34,162 nucleotides of DNA from Candidatus Saccharimonadota bacterium. GTDB lineage: Bacteria > Patescibacteriota > Saccharimonadia > Saccharimonadales > JAICHO01. The stretch spans positions 1 through 34,162 of the forward strand of contig JAICHO010000006.1 of NCBI GenBank assembly GCA_025924835.1, read 5' to 3'. The notes beneath the pieces are model-generated. The model saw only the letters and a list, made by a program, of their open reading frames with translations, was not told where the DNA came from and ran no database searches. Shown one piece after another: positions 7,369-17,390 of the stretch (positions within the stretch are counted from its first letter, which is position 1; every line of letters begins with the position of its first letter). The position numbers and the translations under genes are program-made.

Positions 7369-8031
7369 ATGACACATGGAATAGTACGATCCTCTCATGG
7401 TGATGGAGGGACTCCTCCGGAATATGACGCTGAGATTCATAATTTTCAGGGACTGGAAGTATTTACACACAACACGCCGGAATCTATGGCGGCAGCACTA
7501 GGCAATGAGCAGCCAGATGGCAGGGTAATGACCTTTACTGCACCATCACTGTTTATGATGTCTCAAAGTATAGGGTTTATTGATCGTCAGAGGCGCATAC
7601 ACCATTTTTCTGCACAGGTATCCACAGATGAACAGGCTACAGCTGTCGAAGACGTTGTATGGGGCGCGATAGAGTCACATGGGCATACTGAAGCAGACGG
7701 CGTAATTAAGGTCGACGACCAAAATGGCCATGTATACCAAGTATACGCGACTGAGGAACCTGACGAGGAGGATCGTCTTAAAGCGCAAGTAGATGCATGG
7801 GCAGAGGATGTACGTGCCGCTTCAATGGTTGACCCCGTAGACAGCTTACTGCAGTATGTTAGCGAAGACGGCGTAACTATTGCGGACTATACACAAGGCA
7901 GGCACCACAGAGTAACTGTTTTGCGTGAAGCCGCGGGTTTTACGCTTACTACTGTCATGGAAGGTATGCCTTATATCCCTCTTCAAGACAATGCCCCTGT
8001 GGTCAGATGGGCTAAGGTCGTAACTTCATAG
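7369..8031 (+). CDS. hypothetical protein, 220 aa
   Basis: ORF with upstream AGGAG (ataggagttaatatg); no recognised domain. Confidence 0.75.
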   Translation: MTHGIVRSSHGDGGTPPEYDAEIHNFQGLEVFTHNTPESMAAALGNEQPDGRVMTFTAPSLFMMSQSIGFIDRQRRIHHFSAQVSTDEQATAVEDVVWGAIESHGHTEADGVIKVDDQNGHVYQVYATEEPDEEDRLKAQVDAWAEDVRAASMVDPVDSLLQYVSEDGVTIADYTQGRHHRVTVLREAAGFTLTTVMEGMPYIPLQDNAPVVRWAKVVTS

Positions 8032-8094
8032 GTTAATAAATCACGTAAAAAGGTTTCAACCTAATTTGTAAGTTTAGCAATAGCGTATTTGCAC

Positions 8095-8136
8095 ACCTCT
8101 GAGAATAGTTACACTTTAACTAACAATGCTGCACCA
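8095..8136. repeat. intergenic repeat copy A
   Basis: acctctgagaatagttacactttaactaacaatgctgcacca; same spacing as 12276-12317, 35/42 identities by eye. Confidence 0.55.
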
Positions 8137-8264
8137 AGATGACACCTAAAAAAGCTCCCTTGATCGGGGAAACGGTTTCAACTTATGTCCGGTGAGGTAG
8201 ACCTCACGAGACAAATAGTGCCGCTTTCTTGATTAGAATGATGGTTATAACCTAAGCTGTAGTT

Positions 8265-8555
8265 ATGCTAAGACGGCAAGAAATACGCACTCAGGTCCAG
8301 GACATTTTGGAGTATAACCCCTCTGGAGATCCTCATCAGAAACAAATGAAGCAGTTAGAGGGTCTCGGGATTGTAAGTATGCTTATGCTTGATGAGACTA
8401 TCGACAAGATGATTGCTATCAACAAAAAACTAGACTCAAGCAATAAGGCGCTTGCTGAGTCCAATCTAAAACTTCAGAAGCTAGCAATCGGGATATCGGT
8501 ATTTGCCATAGTAATATCCGTAATTCTTGGAGTTATCGCCATAAAGTCGAATTAG
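8265..8555 (+). CDS. small tail-anchored membrane protein, 96 aa
   Basis: Coiled-coil-like middle and a single C-terminal TM helix (LAIGISVFAIVISVILGVIAI). Confidence 0.6.
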   Translation: MLRRQEIRTQVQDILEYNPSGDPHQKQMKQLEGLGIVSMLMLDETIDKMIAINKKLDSSNKALAESNLKLQKLAIGISVFAIVISVILGVIAIKSN

Positions 8556-8696
8556 TTAAAATTTTAATGGCTATCATTCTTGTACCCCATCATACAGATA
8601 ACAAATTTCTAAGCCGAAACGTAGATAATTAGGTGTACCCAAAAATGGCACATTCGCAATTTATAATCTGTTAAAACGTGCCTCGAGCTCAACCGC

Positions 8697-9638
8697 TTAT
8701 TGTTTCTTGGCAAAAGCTTCCAACTGTACTTTCGAACTACCAATTAGATACTTATCAAAAAGCATTGAGGTCGTTGTATTCATTTCGCGTACCGCATCAG
8801 CAGTAACGGTTTTAAAGTCTTGATAATATTTCGTATTAGCAATTGAGATACAGATTTTATCCGTTAGAGGAAATACTGTTATCGCCTTCTCAAACTCATG
8901 ACCACCATAGATCATTCTTCGCCATATTCCATCTATGCGAGCCATAGCGTACACCGGTATATCAGAAGTTATAAAGCTTTCTCCATCTGGCGCATACTGA
9001 AAATTCCACCCCATTTTAAGCAAAGAATCCGCGAATCCATCGACCATTTCGAGAGAGGTTATGAGAATGTTATTCCTTGGTATGTCATACTCAACTTTTA
9101 TTTTTTTACCATCGATAATATTCTGTACATTTTCCCGTGTTAGCTCATGGTCAAATTCAGGGTGCTCGAGTTTAAATTCGGCCATTACCTTATCTCGATA
9201 ATCGTCGTCAAGTAACTTAGCCCACTCTTTATTAGCTGTCTCGCCCAATTCATCTCGTCCAATCTTCTCTATAAACTGCAAGGTGGTTGGTAGACGAAGG
9301 AGTTGGCTAGAAATACAATAAGCAAGGTCTGCAATATCGGGGTTGCTAAGCCATTTTCTTTCCTCGACTTTTTTAACCAAATAAGGAAATCTATTCTCAG
9401 GTCCACGAGCAAAGGACTCCTCGACAATAAGCTCCTTGTCACCGTTTGCATCTTCTGTTTGGTAAAGATACTCCGCGTGGCATATATCTTTTACAAGATG
9501 TTGTTCAATTTTGTTATTAGATTTATCGAAAGCATATACTTCTTGCTTCTTTTTTGATTTGTTTTTATTGAACGCAAAACCCCTTAGGTAAGTTTGTGGT
9601 ACGAAGTGATGATTCTTGGTAGGCATAGATGTAGACAA
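8697..9638 (-). CDS. DUF4238 domain-containing protein
   Basis: N-terminal KNHHFVPQTYLRGFAFN..KKQEVYAFDK and later FITSDIPV match DUF4238 hallmarks. Confidence 0.85.
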   Translation of the reverse strand: MSTSMPTKNHHFVPQTYLRGFAFNKNKSKKKQEVYAFDKSNNKIEQHLVKDICHAEYLYQTEDANGDKELIVEESFARGPENRFPYLVKKVEERKWLSNPDIADLAYCISSQLLRLPTTLQFIEKIGRDELGETANKEWAKLLDDDYRDKVMAEFKLEHPEFDHELTRENVQNIIDGKKIKVEYDIPRNNILITSLEMVDGFADSLLKMGWNFQYAPDGESFITSDIPVYAMARIDGIWRRMIYGGHEFEKAITVFPLTDKICISIANTKYYQDFKTVTADAVREMNTTTSMLFDKYLIGSSKVQLEAFAKKQ

Positions 9639-9721
9639 GTATATACCGATACGGCGGATATACTTCCCTTAAAAACGCCACCTTATTGCTATAGTTATTA
9701 TAAAGTGTTGGAGCCCTAACA

Positions 9722-10492
9722 ATGATTGATAATAATGCCCGTAAGATTACCTACCATTACACAGAGCAAAACTATCTCCCGCTCAAAGATTTGAGTATCA
9801 CCACATGCTATATATGTAGTTTGCCTTTAGATTCTAAAGTAAGTCCTGACCACCTAATACCAAATGGTCTGTTCATCACTGGCTCCCCTAAACGACCGGT
9901 TCTGCCTGTGCATGCGGCGTGTAATAACCAAAAATCTAAAGATGATAGGTGGTTCCTTAAAGAGCTGAGTATTATGTGCGGCCTCCAACCTGATGCATAT
10001 AAAACGTTTGAGGACTTTATAGACAAGGCACAAATAGAGCGAGAAAATATTGGCCTAATCGGGAAGTCACAGGAATTAAAGAATTATAAATTGGCAAAGA
10101 CTCTATTGGAGAAGAATACTTGGGGGCTAGACGTAACTCATTTAGGCGAAAATCTGAGCTTGTTACACCTTGACCCTGGTAGCGTGAACCGCGCTAATGA
10201 CTATGTGAAGGAAATGTGTAGAGGTCTTTACATAAGGAACGTTCCAAATGCATCTCCCCGGCAAGTAAAACTTATGGGATTTCAGTACGCAAAAGCAAAG
10301 GTTGACGGTACTTTTGACGAGCATATTAGAAACATTCAAACTCTATCTGATATGTCGTTTGAGAGGCGGTTTATGCAACGATGGGACGACCGTGTAGCAT
10401 ACTTAGGAAATTCAACGACTGACAACCCTTCTGCAGGATTTCTGTTTATAGAATTCTACGAGGCCCTTGGTTACCTGGCTGCGTTCAAGTAG
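9722..10492 (+). CDS. HNH-endonuclease-like protein
   Basis: CYICSLPL..SPDHLIPNGLF..LPVHAACNNQKSKDD: Cys pair, DH and H..CN arrangement of HNH nucleases. Confidence 0.65.
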   Translation: MIDNNARKITYHYTEQNYLPLKDLSITTCYICSLPLDSKVSPDHLIPNGLFITGSPKRPVLPVHAACNNQKSKDDRWFLKELSIMCGLQPDAYKTFEDFIDKAQIERENIGLIGKSQELKNYKLAKTLLEKNTWGLDVTHLGENLSLLHLDPGSVNRANDYVKEMCRGLYIRNVPNASPRQVKLMGFQYAKAKVDGTFDEHIRNIQTLSDMSFERRFMQRWDDRVAYLGNSTTDNPSAGFLFIEFYEALGYLAAFK

Positions 10493-10598
10493 CCTCACAA
10501 AAAGTGGGAGAGAGCTAGTCATGAATCCATGAGGTAAACTATTAGTAAGTATTGTTATTCGTGGTGGAGACGCAAGATACTTTCAGGAGTAAATAGAT

Positions 10599-12218
10599 AT
10601 GCCACATGCAAAAAAGAGAACAGTTAAGAATGATGTGATAGCTAAGGCTTTTGATGATGTGCCTGAAGTGGGTGCTAGGTGGAACAGATGGTATGACATA
10701 CCCTATAAAATCGCATGGTGGCAGATGAGAGGCTGGCGCAAAAAGGTTTTTCCAAGAACTTTTCGAGATGCATCAATTAAGTTGGTTAACATACTGTTAC
10801 AGTTCAACGAGTATGATCGCCAAAAAGCATGGGATAAGAAAGATAAACATAATAATATTAATATTCCTAAAGACGAGAGCGTTTCGATACCTTCTATTTT
10901 TATTGTTGAACTCTTCACTGCTAATGAGGCAAAAATTCTTGAAAAATCTATTAGGAAAAACGGTTGGGACAAATACAAGAGGGCGCTACATAAGAAAGAT
11001 ACAAATCTTGACCGCTTAGCCAAAGCTAGGACCGAACAAGGTGCATCCTGGTGGAGGCTTGCCGATGTCCGGAAAAAAGATAGTAAGTGGTTTATGCCTG
11101 ACGCAAAAGTTGGCCGCCTACCAGAAGGATTTGAGTCTGCGAGTCTCCGAGCAGTACAAATTGGATCAGGGTTAACAGCTGTAGTAGCCCGCTTTAGTTT
11201 AAGTAATTCTTACAATAAACATGTTGATGATGTTTGGCGCAGCCAGCACGAACCTAAGATCCAGTACATATCAGGCAGTTTTAGAGTGTTGAATAGGCTA
11301 TTCTCAGCCTACGAAACTACTCAGAAAACTCGCGAGCAGCTGCATAACCAGGCTAGAGACTGGATGTCAGAATTTTGCCCTGGATTCTTTTCTATGCACA
11401 AGGAACAGCACGTTTCTTTAGATATTATTCTTACCGAGCAGCTTGACCCTACGAGTCGAAGCAAAAAATTTTCAGAGCATGAGGCGGCAGACGCATATAG
11501 AGCATTAGGAGTAGATATATCAAGTTTCCGACGCATCACTTCTAAACATCTCCCCGGGCTATTACTTCAACAAGCCGATAGGCTGTCTGAGCCTAACATC
11601 AACACCAGACGAACCTGGAGTCTAATTGGCAAAAGGTCAAAGCTTGCCACGCTTACGGATAACTTTAAATATTACTCTGATGAGGAGTCAGGTGTGTCTA
11701 ATATGTCCGAAGATTCGATGGGCTATACATTGACGTTGTTAGGAGTACAAGAAATGCTCGCTTCGATAGAAAAACGCTTTTCTAGCCTTAGAGACCAAGC
11801 AAATCAGAACCACAAAAAGTTTAAGGTAAGAAATTTACGCAAGCTAAATAGGATAATTATGGACTCGAGCTTTACGCTGACTAGTATTAAACAAGATATC
11901 ACTACCTACCTTTACGAAGAGCGGTGGTATGACGGAGCAGAACTGATCGTTACAATATCACCTCCTTTTAAAGATAGGCTTAAGGATACCTACAAAGAGT
12001 CTGAAAGCTTCCACAAGCTCGTAATTAAGCAGCTAAACGATAGACATAATCGACTCTTAGCTTTAGATAAAGACATTAGGGATATATTGTCTACTGTCGC
12101 AAACCTTGGCTCATCTGCAAGCAGCATTGTATTGGGTAGATGGGCATTAGGTGTTTCAGCTCTTTCATTGTTAGCGGCTGTCGCAGCATTGGTCGTATCA
12201 ATGCACTTGCATAAATGA
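10599..12218 (+). CDS. hypothetical protein, 539 aa, with C-terminal TM helix
   Basis: Long ORF with SD (caggagtaaatagatatg); C-terminal ALGVSALSLLAAVAALVVSM. Confidence 0.8.
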   Translation: MPHAKKRTVKNDVIAKAFDDVPEVGARWNRWYDIPYKIAWWQMRGWRKKVFPRTFRDASIKLVNILLQFNEYDRQKAWDKKDKHNNINIPKDESVSIPSIFIVELFTANEAKILEKSIRKNGWDKYKRALHKKDTNLDRLAKARTEQGASWWRLADVRKKDSKWFMPDAKVGRLPEGFESASLRAVQIGSGLTAVVARFSLSNSYNKHVDDVWRSQHEPKIQYISGSFRVLNRLFSAYETTQKTREQLHNQARDWMSEFCPGFFSMHKEQHVSLDIILTEQLDPTSRSKKFSEHEAADAYRALGVDISSFRRITSKHLPGLLLQQADRLSEPNINTRRTWSLIGKRSKLATLTDNFKYYSDEESGVSNMSEDSMGYTLTLLGVQEMLASIEKRFSSLRDQANQNHKKFKVRNLRKLNRIIMDSSFTLTSIKQDITTYLYEERWYDGAELIVTISPPFKDRLKDTYKESESFHKLVIKQLNDRHNRLLALDKDIRDILSTVANLGSSASSIVLGRWALGVSALSLLAAVAALVVSMHLHK

Positions 12219-12275
12219 ACAGATTCTAACTTCGTTAACAATGCCCAGCATTTGGCGGCTGAAACCTTAAGCATG

Positions 12276-12317
12276 ACCTCTGAGAAAAGTTACACTTTCA
12301 AAAATGGTGCTGCACCA
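12276..12317. repeat. intergenic repeat copy B
   Basis: acctctgagaaaagttacactttcaaaaatggtgctgcacca; includes the palindrome AAATGGTGC-T-GCACCATTT at 12302-12320. Confidence 0.55.
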
Positions 12318-12364
12318 TTTCTATGTAGCATAACTCGGGCAATAGCTTTTGTTATTATAAAAAC

Positions 12365-12937
12365 GTGAAATCTGACTACGAAATTATTGCTTTTAAAGAT
12401 TCGGCTTTATGGCGTCGCTGGCTTGATGAAAACCATGACAAAGTAGACGGTGTGTGGCTGAGACTTTATAAAAAAGGGGCAAATTTCCCCACCGTAACAT
12501 ATGCGGAGGCTCTTGATGAGGCATTATGTTATGGCTGGATTGACGGGCAAAAAAAGACTTATGACGAAAAATCATTTCTGCAAAAGTTTACGCCACGACG
12601 CCCAAGAAGTATGTGGTCAAAGCGTAATATTGAGCATGTCGCGCGATTAACCGAGCATAAGCTGATGATGCCATCAGGTATGGCCCAGGTAGAGCAAGCA
12701 CAACAAGACGGCCGCTGGGCTGCTGCGTACGATAAACCGAGCGACATGGTTGTCCCGGATGAGTTCATGGCTGAATTAAAGAAACATCCCGTTGCAGAAA
12801 AGTTTTTCGCTACGCTTAACAAGACAAATATTTACGCGATTGCGTGGCGACTCCAGACCGCAAAGACCGAAGAAACTCGCAAGCGGCGACAGGATAAAAT
12901 AATCGCGCTTCTCAACGCCGAGCAGAAGCTGCATTAA
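12365..12937 (+). CDS. YdeI/OmpD-associated family protein
   Basis: WRRWLDENHDKVDGVWLRLYKKG..TYAEALDEALCYGWIDGQKKTYDEKSFLQKFTPRRPRSMWSKRN. Confidence 0.9.
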   Translation: MKSDYEIIAFKDSALWRRWLDENHDKVDGVWLRLYKKGANFPTVTYAEALDEALCYGWIDGQKKTYDEKSFLQKFTPRRPRSMWSKRNIEHVARLTEHKLMMPSGMAQVEQAQQDGRWAAAYDKPSDMVVPDEFMAELKKHPVAEKFFATLNKTNIYAIAWRLQTAKTEETRKRRQDKIIALLNAEQKLH

Positions 12938-13539
12938 TTCCGCACATTAGAATGATGCCGGGCTTCCTCAAATGCAGCACGACCCTCTTTTAACCCGTAA
13001 TAAACAATGATTAAAGCTGATACTAAATCCGCCCACCACCAGTGCAAGGTCGCGTTCAGGAGCAGACCTATTAATACCGAGGCCGCAAGGTAGGCGTCTA
13101 CCATGGTCACTTTACCCTCAGTCAACAGTACTGGGTTCTTGAGTTTTGTCCCCACGGTACGTTTGCCCCGTGCCAAAGCCAACATTACCACCAAAGTAAT
13201 GGCGGTCCAAGTTATGCCGAGCGGTGAGGAGCGTGGATGGCTACCCTGAACCAATAAATAAGCTACTTGTAGCAAAATGTACGTAGCGATTGCATAAAAG
13301 CTAGCGCCAATAATCCTGAGTGCTTTAGGTCGTATATCTTCCCTTGTATTTGTTAATTCCCAGATTACGACTGTACTCGCGCCTATTTCTATGACCGAAT
13401 CCAGGCCAAATCCTCCAATGGCAATAGAACGAGCTTTGATTGCCGCTATAGCTGTTATAACTATACCCATAACATTCCATAGGAGTGTTGCATATTCCAG
13501 GCGCAAACCCTGCTTTAGTAGCATTTCTTTTTTACCCAT
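12934..13539 (-). CDS. cation transporter (cation diffusion facilitator-like)
   Basis: AIKARSIAIGGFGLDSVIEIGAS and KVTMVDAYLAASVLIGLLLNATLHWWWADLVSALIIVYYGLKEG resemble CDF TM segments. Confidence 0.75.
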   Translation of the reverse strand: MGKKEMLLKQGLRLEYATLLWNVMGIVITAIAAIKARSIAIGGFGLDSVIEIGASTVVIWELTNTREDIRPKALRIIGASFYAIATYILLQVAYLLVQGSHPRSSPLGITWTAITLVVMLALARGKRTVGTKLKNPVLLTEGKVTMVDAYLAASVLIGLLLNATLHWWWADLVSALIIVYYGLKEGRAAFEEARHHSNVRN

Positions 13540-13673
13540 TTGCTAATTATAGCGGTTACTGCACATTGCTTACGAAGCAGCTTAATACGCGCCCAACAAG
13601 AATTTACTTAGCACCGTCCTGTCACCTGCCCTAGTCATCGTAAACATTTGTGTAAATTTGTTACCATAAAGGT

Positions 13674-14228
13674 ATGAGAAAACTTATTATGTGGAATGTC
13701 ATTTCGCTTGACGGCTATTTTGAGGGCAAGAAGGCTTGGGACTTGGACTTTCACCAGATTGTATGGGGCCAAGAGCTAGAAGACTACAGTATTGAGCAGC
13801 TTAAGACTGCCAATATGCTGGTTTTTGGACGTAAAACATACGAGGGGATGGCCGACTACTGGTCAAACGCCGAGGGCGAACCAGAGACTCCGCACATGAA
13901 TAACATACAGAAAATTGTCTGCTCTACCACGCTCCAAACCGCGGACTGGAATAATTCTGTGGTAGTTAGTGACGCGGTAGCCGAAATACCAAAATTAAAG
14001 CAGCAAGGTGATGGAAATATGTTTGTTTTTGGTAGCGGCAATTTGTCAGAATCCCTTATTGGTGCCGGCCTGTTTGATGAATACCGTTTGTGCGTCGCGC
14101 CAGTTTTCTTAGGTGAAGGCAAACAATTGTTTAGCGCAGGCTTGCCATACCAAAAACTAAAGCTACTTCAAGAACGCCCACTACAAACCGGCGGAGTCAT
14201 TTTAATGTACGCGCCGATTTCAAAATAG
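13674..14228 (+). CDS. dihydrofolate reductase family protein (RibD C-terminal-like), paralog 1
   Basis: MRKLIMWNVISLDGYFEG..LVFGRKTYEGMADYW..VFGSGNLSESLIGAGLFDEYRLCVAPVFLGEGKQLF. Confidence 0.9.
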   Translation: MRKLIMWNVISLDGYFEGKKAWDLDFHQIVWGQELEDYSIEQLKTANMLVFGRKTYEGMADYWSNAEGEPETPHMNNIQKIVCSTTLQTADWNNSVVVSDAVAEIPKLKQQGDGNMFVFGSGNLSESLIGAGLFDEYRLCVAPVFLGEGKQLFSAGLPYQKLKLLQERPLQTGGVILMYAPISK

Positions 14229-14394
14229 TATTGCGGCTTATGAATTCGCATACTACTTATTTATTAACCTAGTCCGCCTTACATAGAGTCTGCATGGGAT
14301 CGCAAAGATTTGTCGGTCTCTCGCACCCTCCTATTCCTTGCATTGTTAGTTGCAATAAATTTGCTAATTTAAGATATAGTTTTATAATATACAT

Positions 14395-15390
14395 ATGGTT
14401 GATAGTGTTGTTCATAAAACGTCCATGGATGTATGGACCGATCCTGAGCGTCTGGATTTTGAAGGTAGACGTTTATGCCAAGTAGCACTTAGTCAAGTGG
14501 TGAGTAATTTTACCTATCAATACTTGCCAGAAGAACCGCGGACGGTAATTGAAATTGGTAGTGGAACTGGAGCTTTAGATGAACATTTGCATCCCTATAT
14601 ACCACGTACGTATTTAGAAGGCTCCCCTGAATTAGTTACTATTCATAGAGCCCGACTTGAAAAAACGGGCCATGACCCTGAACAGGTAAAAGCAGCTAGC
14701 TTATATGAATTGCCATTTGCGGGCAATTCAGTAGATATGGTTCTTGGTATGTTGGTGTTAGATGCGATGTTTGACATGGAGGGTGCGTTTGGTGAAGTAG
14801 TAAGAGTATTACGTCCTGATGGAGTTTTTGTGTACTTTCATGATGTGCGTGCCTCTACGAACGCTATTGCCCACCTGGCGCAGGAAGATGGCTACATACC
14901 TGTTCCTGTGCTCTCAGAAGAAGGCAAGATCACTCATCTGGCAACGCTATCTCCGAAGGAGTATAAAAGATTTGAAAGAAAAATAATTAAACGGTGGGGC
15001 AAAACAGAAGGTCGTCGCATAAGTGAAATACTGTCTGCAGCTGAATACGTCGATAACTGGAATGAGTATTTAGAGCATGTGCAGGAGTTCACAAATATAG
15101 TGCTAGGTGAAATGAAACTAGTAGGCAGCGTGACGCCGCATCTAAGTGATTTATTATCATCAATATTGTCAATGCTTGCTGAAGTAAATGGAATGACTGT
15201 TTTGAAAAACGAAGTCGTAACTGCTACGCATGAGGTTGATCGCCAAAACGTAAATGACCCGCAACTTGACGCCGAGGATAATGTAATTGAACATGGACCG
15301 TACGGGCTCGGGTCTGGCAAAGTTGAAGGTCTTTTACCAGGGCGGGTATTAACTATTGCTAACGCTTTGTGTTTTGCGGCAAAAAAATAA
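14395..15390 (+). CDS. class I SAM-dependent methyltransferase
   Basis: VIEIGSGTGALDEHL motif I, LPFAGNSVDMVLGMLVLDAMFDMEGAFGEVVRVLRPDGVFVYFHD. Confidence 0.85.
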   Translation: MVDSVVHKTSMDVWTDPERLDFEGRRLCQVALSQVVSNFTYQYLPEEPRTVIEIGSGTGALDEHLHPYIPRTYLEGSPELVTIHRARLEKTGHDPEQVKAASLYELPFAGNSVDMVLGMLVLDAMFDMEGAFGEVVRVLRPDGVFVYFHDVRASTNAIAHLAQEDGYIPVPVLSEEGKITHLATLSPKEYKRFERKIIKRWGKTEGRRISEILSAAEYVDNWNEYLEHVQEFTNIVLGEMKLVGSVTPHLSDLLSSILSMLAEVNGMTVLKNEVVTATHEVDRQNVNDPQLDAEDNVIEHGPYGLGSGKVEGLLPGRVLTIANALCFAAKK

Positions 15391-15493
15391 CAGGATTAAT
15401 CTAGCTCTTATTGTCAATGGTTGTCATTAACCGTGCTGCACCAAATGAGAATCACGATCATAAGTGCTGTTTTCTTTATGAGATAATGTAGTC

Positions 15494-16072
15494 ATGGGCA
15501 AATTAATTTACCTTATGACGACTTCGCTGGATGGCTATGTGGCCGACAAAGATGGCAACTTTGACTGGGCTGTGCCAAGCGAGGAAGTGCATGCTTTTGT
15601 AGATGACGTCTTGCGCAATGTAGGAACGGTTCTAATGGGACGCAACCTGTATAAGGTTATGAAGGTGTGGGACGATATCCCGACAGAAGGCACAAGCGGG
15701 CCGTATATGGACGGGCCAAGTCAAGCCATGAATGACTACGCCAAAATCTGGCAGGCCGCTAGTAAGATAGTGTATTCCACTACCCTTTCTGACGTCACAA
15801 TAGCTAATGCAACTCTCGAACGGTCCTTTGACCCCAGCACCATCCAAAAATTAGTGGCAGAGTCTGACAAGGATTATGACATTGGCGGCCCGAACTTAGC
15901 AGGCCAGGCCATAAAAGCCAATATCATAGACGAATACCATCAAATCATTGTCCCCATCATCATAGGCGAGGGCAATCATTGGCTACCAAAAGACGTTAAT
16001 GTAAAACTTGAGCTAACAGACATGCGCAAGTTTGAAAACGGCTTTGTGCACCTGCAGTACAGTAAGATTTGA
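15494..16072 (+). CDS. dihydrofolate reductase family protein, paralog 2
   Basis: MGKLIYLMTTSLDGYVADKDGNFDW..LMGRNLYKVMKVW..DIGGPNLAGQAIKANIIDEYHQIIVPIIIGEG. Confidence 0.9.
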   Translation: MGKLIYLMTTSLDGYVADKDGNFDWAVPSEEVHAFVDDVLRNVGTVLMGRNLYKVMKVWDDIPTEGTSGPYMDGPSQAMNDYAKIWQAASKIVYSTTLSDVTIANATLERSFDPSTIQKLVAESDKDYDIGGPNLAGQAIKANIIDEYHQIIVPIIIGEGNHWLPKDVNVKLELTDMRKFENGFVHLQYSKI

Positions 16073-16147
16073 ACCCCTACCACTCAAGAGTGTCATGATG
16101 ATTTTTAAGAGCCGTTGGCACAGTTAAGGAAGTGGTAGAATAACCGT

Positions 16148-16366
16148 GTGAGTGATTACGCCAAACAGCAAATCTCTGGCGCTATATGCGTATTAGCTGT
16201 TATTTTTATCGTTAGCTGCATAGGTCAAATGATCCCTTATGGTTTAGCTGGAGATACTGGTCATGTCAAAAAGTATTTCATTCTGATGATTATTGCGGTC
16301 GTTCTTGGCCTGCCGTTCGCAGTAGCTTATAGCTACTACCGCAAAAGTAATCAGGATGAAGATTAG
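16148..16366 (+). CDS. small two-TM membrane protein, 72 aa
   Basis: Short ORF with two hydrophobic segments, GTG start. Confidence 0.5.
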   Translation: MSDYAKQQISGAICVLAVIFIVSCIGQMIPYGLAGDTGHVKKYFILMIIAVVLGLPFAVAYSYYRKSNQDED

Positions 16367-16437
16367 GACCAAGTTCAAGGGTTAGCAAGGAGAATTGCCG
16401 GAAGTAGAGTAAGTCATACGCTCTGCTTTGATAGTAT

Positions 16438-16959
16438 ATGAATATGAAAATCTTAGCTGTTAGCGTTCCTGGATACACTGTTGATAAAGAACCTGACCAT
16501 AAAGCAATTGGCAAGTTGGTTGATGAAGTAATTAAAGATAACTTTGCGGGGCAGACTATAATTGCGCGTGGCTTAAGTTCTAAGGCACATCTTGACAAAA
16601 CAGTTGATGAACTAATTGGAATAATTAAGCAACACGGCACAGACCGTTATGACTCTGACCGCGCTGGCGATAGGTATGAGAATATCAAAGGCAAGCACAT
16701 TGACCTGTTTGCCTTTCGCAGAAAAGTCACGCCAAGGATGGAACTATTCAAAGATATTAGTTGGGGATTCTATCACGGTGCTAAAGCAATTCACGGCAAG
16801 CCTGTGCGCATAGATTTGCTAACCATCTATGACGCTTCACAGCTAAAAGCCGTAGCACATCAATATGAAGGGCGTGATGATATTAAGCGGGATGGTTTTG
16901 TATTTAAGTTTCCAGATAAGAAGATACAGGCATTAGTTGGTATAGTGAGAATTAAATGA
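16438..16959 (+). CDS. hypothetical protein, 173 aa
   Basis: ORF; no confidently recognised domain. Confidence 0.65.
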   Translation: MNMKILAVSVPGYTVDKEPDHKAIGKLVDEVIKDNFAGQTIIARGLSSKAHLDKTVDELIGIIKQHGTDRYDSDRAGDRYENIKGKHIDLFAFRRKVTPRMELFKDISWGFYHGAKAIHGKPVRIDLLTIYDASQLKAVAHQYEGRDDIKRDGFVFKFPDKKIQALVGIVRIK

Positions 16960-16973
16960 AGACGTGACACTTG

Positions 16974-17270
16974 CTAGGCGTTTTCTGGGTGCTGCTGGTG
17001 GAAGCCACACACCTTGCCTTTATATTTAGTGCTATAGCCATAAATCATGGCTGTAGATAAAGTCTGGATAGTGCCGAGGAATATGAACACAAAAGCTTTA
17101 ATATAAATTGCATTAACTGTGATGAGCAATGACGATATAAACCATAGCGCAAACGCACTCCGGCTAATACCTGCGGAGCATTGCTCCTTGATCAAATGCT
17201 TTATCTGAGGCAGGTATGCTGAACCGGCAATAATTGCACCTGTTAACCCAAGAAGATTTGGTCCATTCAT
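16974..17270 (-). CDS. PQ-loop / SemiSWEET-like membrane protein
   Basis: Three hydrophobic segments with GSAYLPQIKHLIKEQCSAGIS, matching the PQ-loop motif. Confidence 0.7.
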   Translation of the reverse strand: MNGPNLLGLTGAIIAGSAYLPQIKHLIKEQCSAGISRSAFALWFISSLLITVNAIYIKAFVFIFLGTIQTLSTAMIYGYSTKYKGKVCGFHQQHPENA

Positions 17271-17390
17271 ATAGGTAGTATAACTAAGATATCGCTTGGC
17301 CAGAACTAGCTGTCAAAAAATTAAAACTAAAATAATGCCGCGCCATAAGCAAACCAGATAGACATGGTATCTGGACGTATAATTAGCAGC

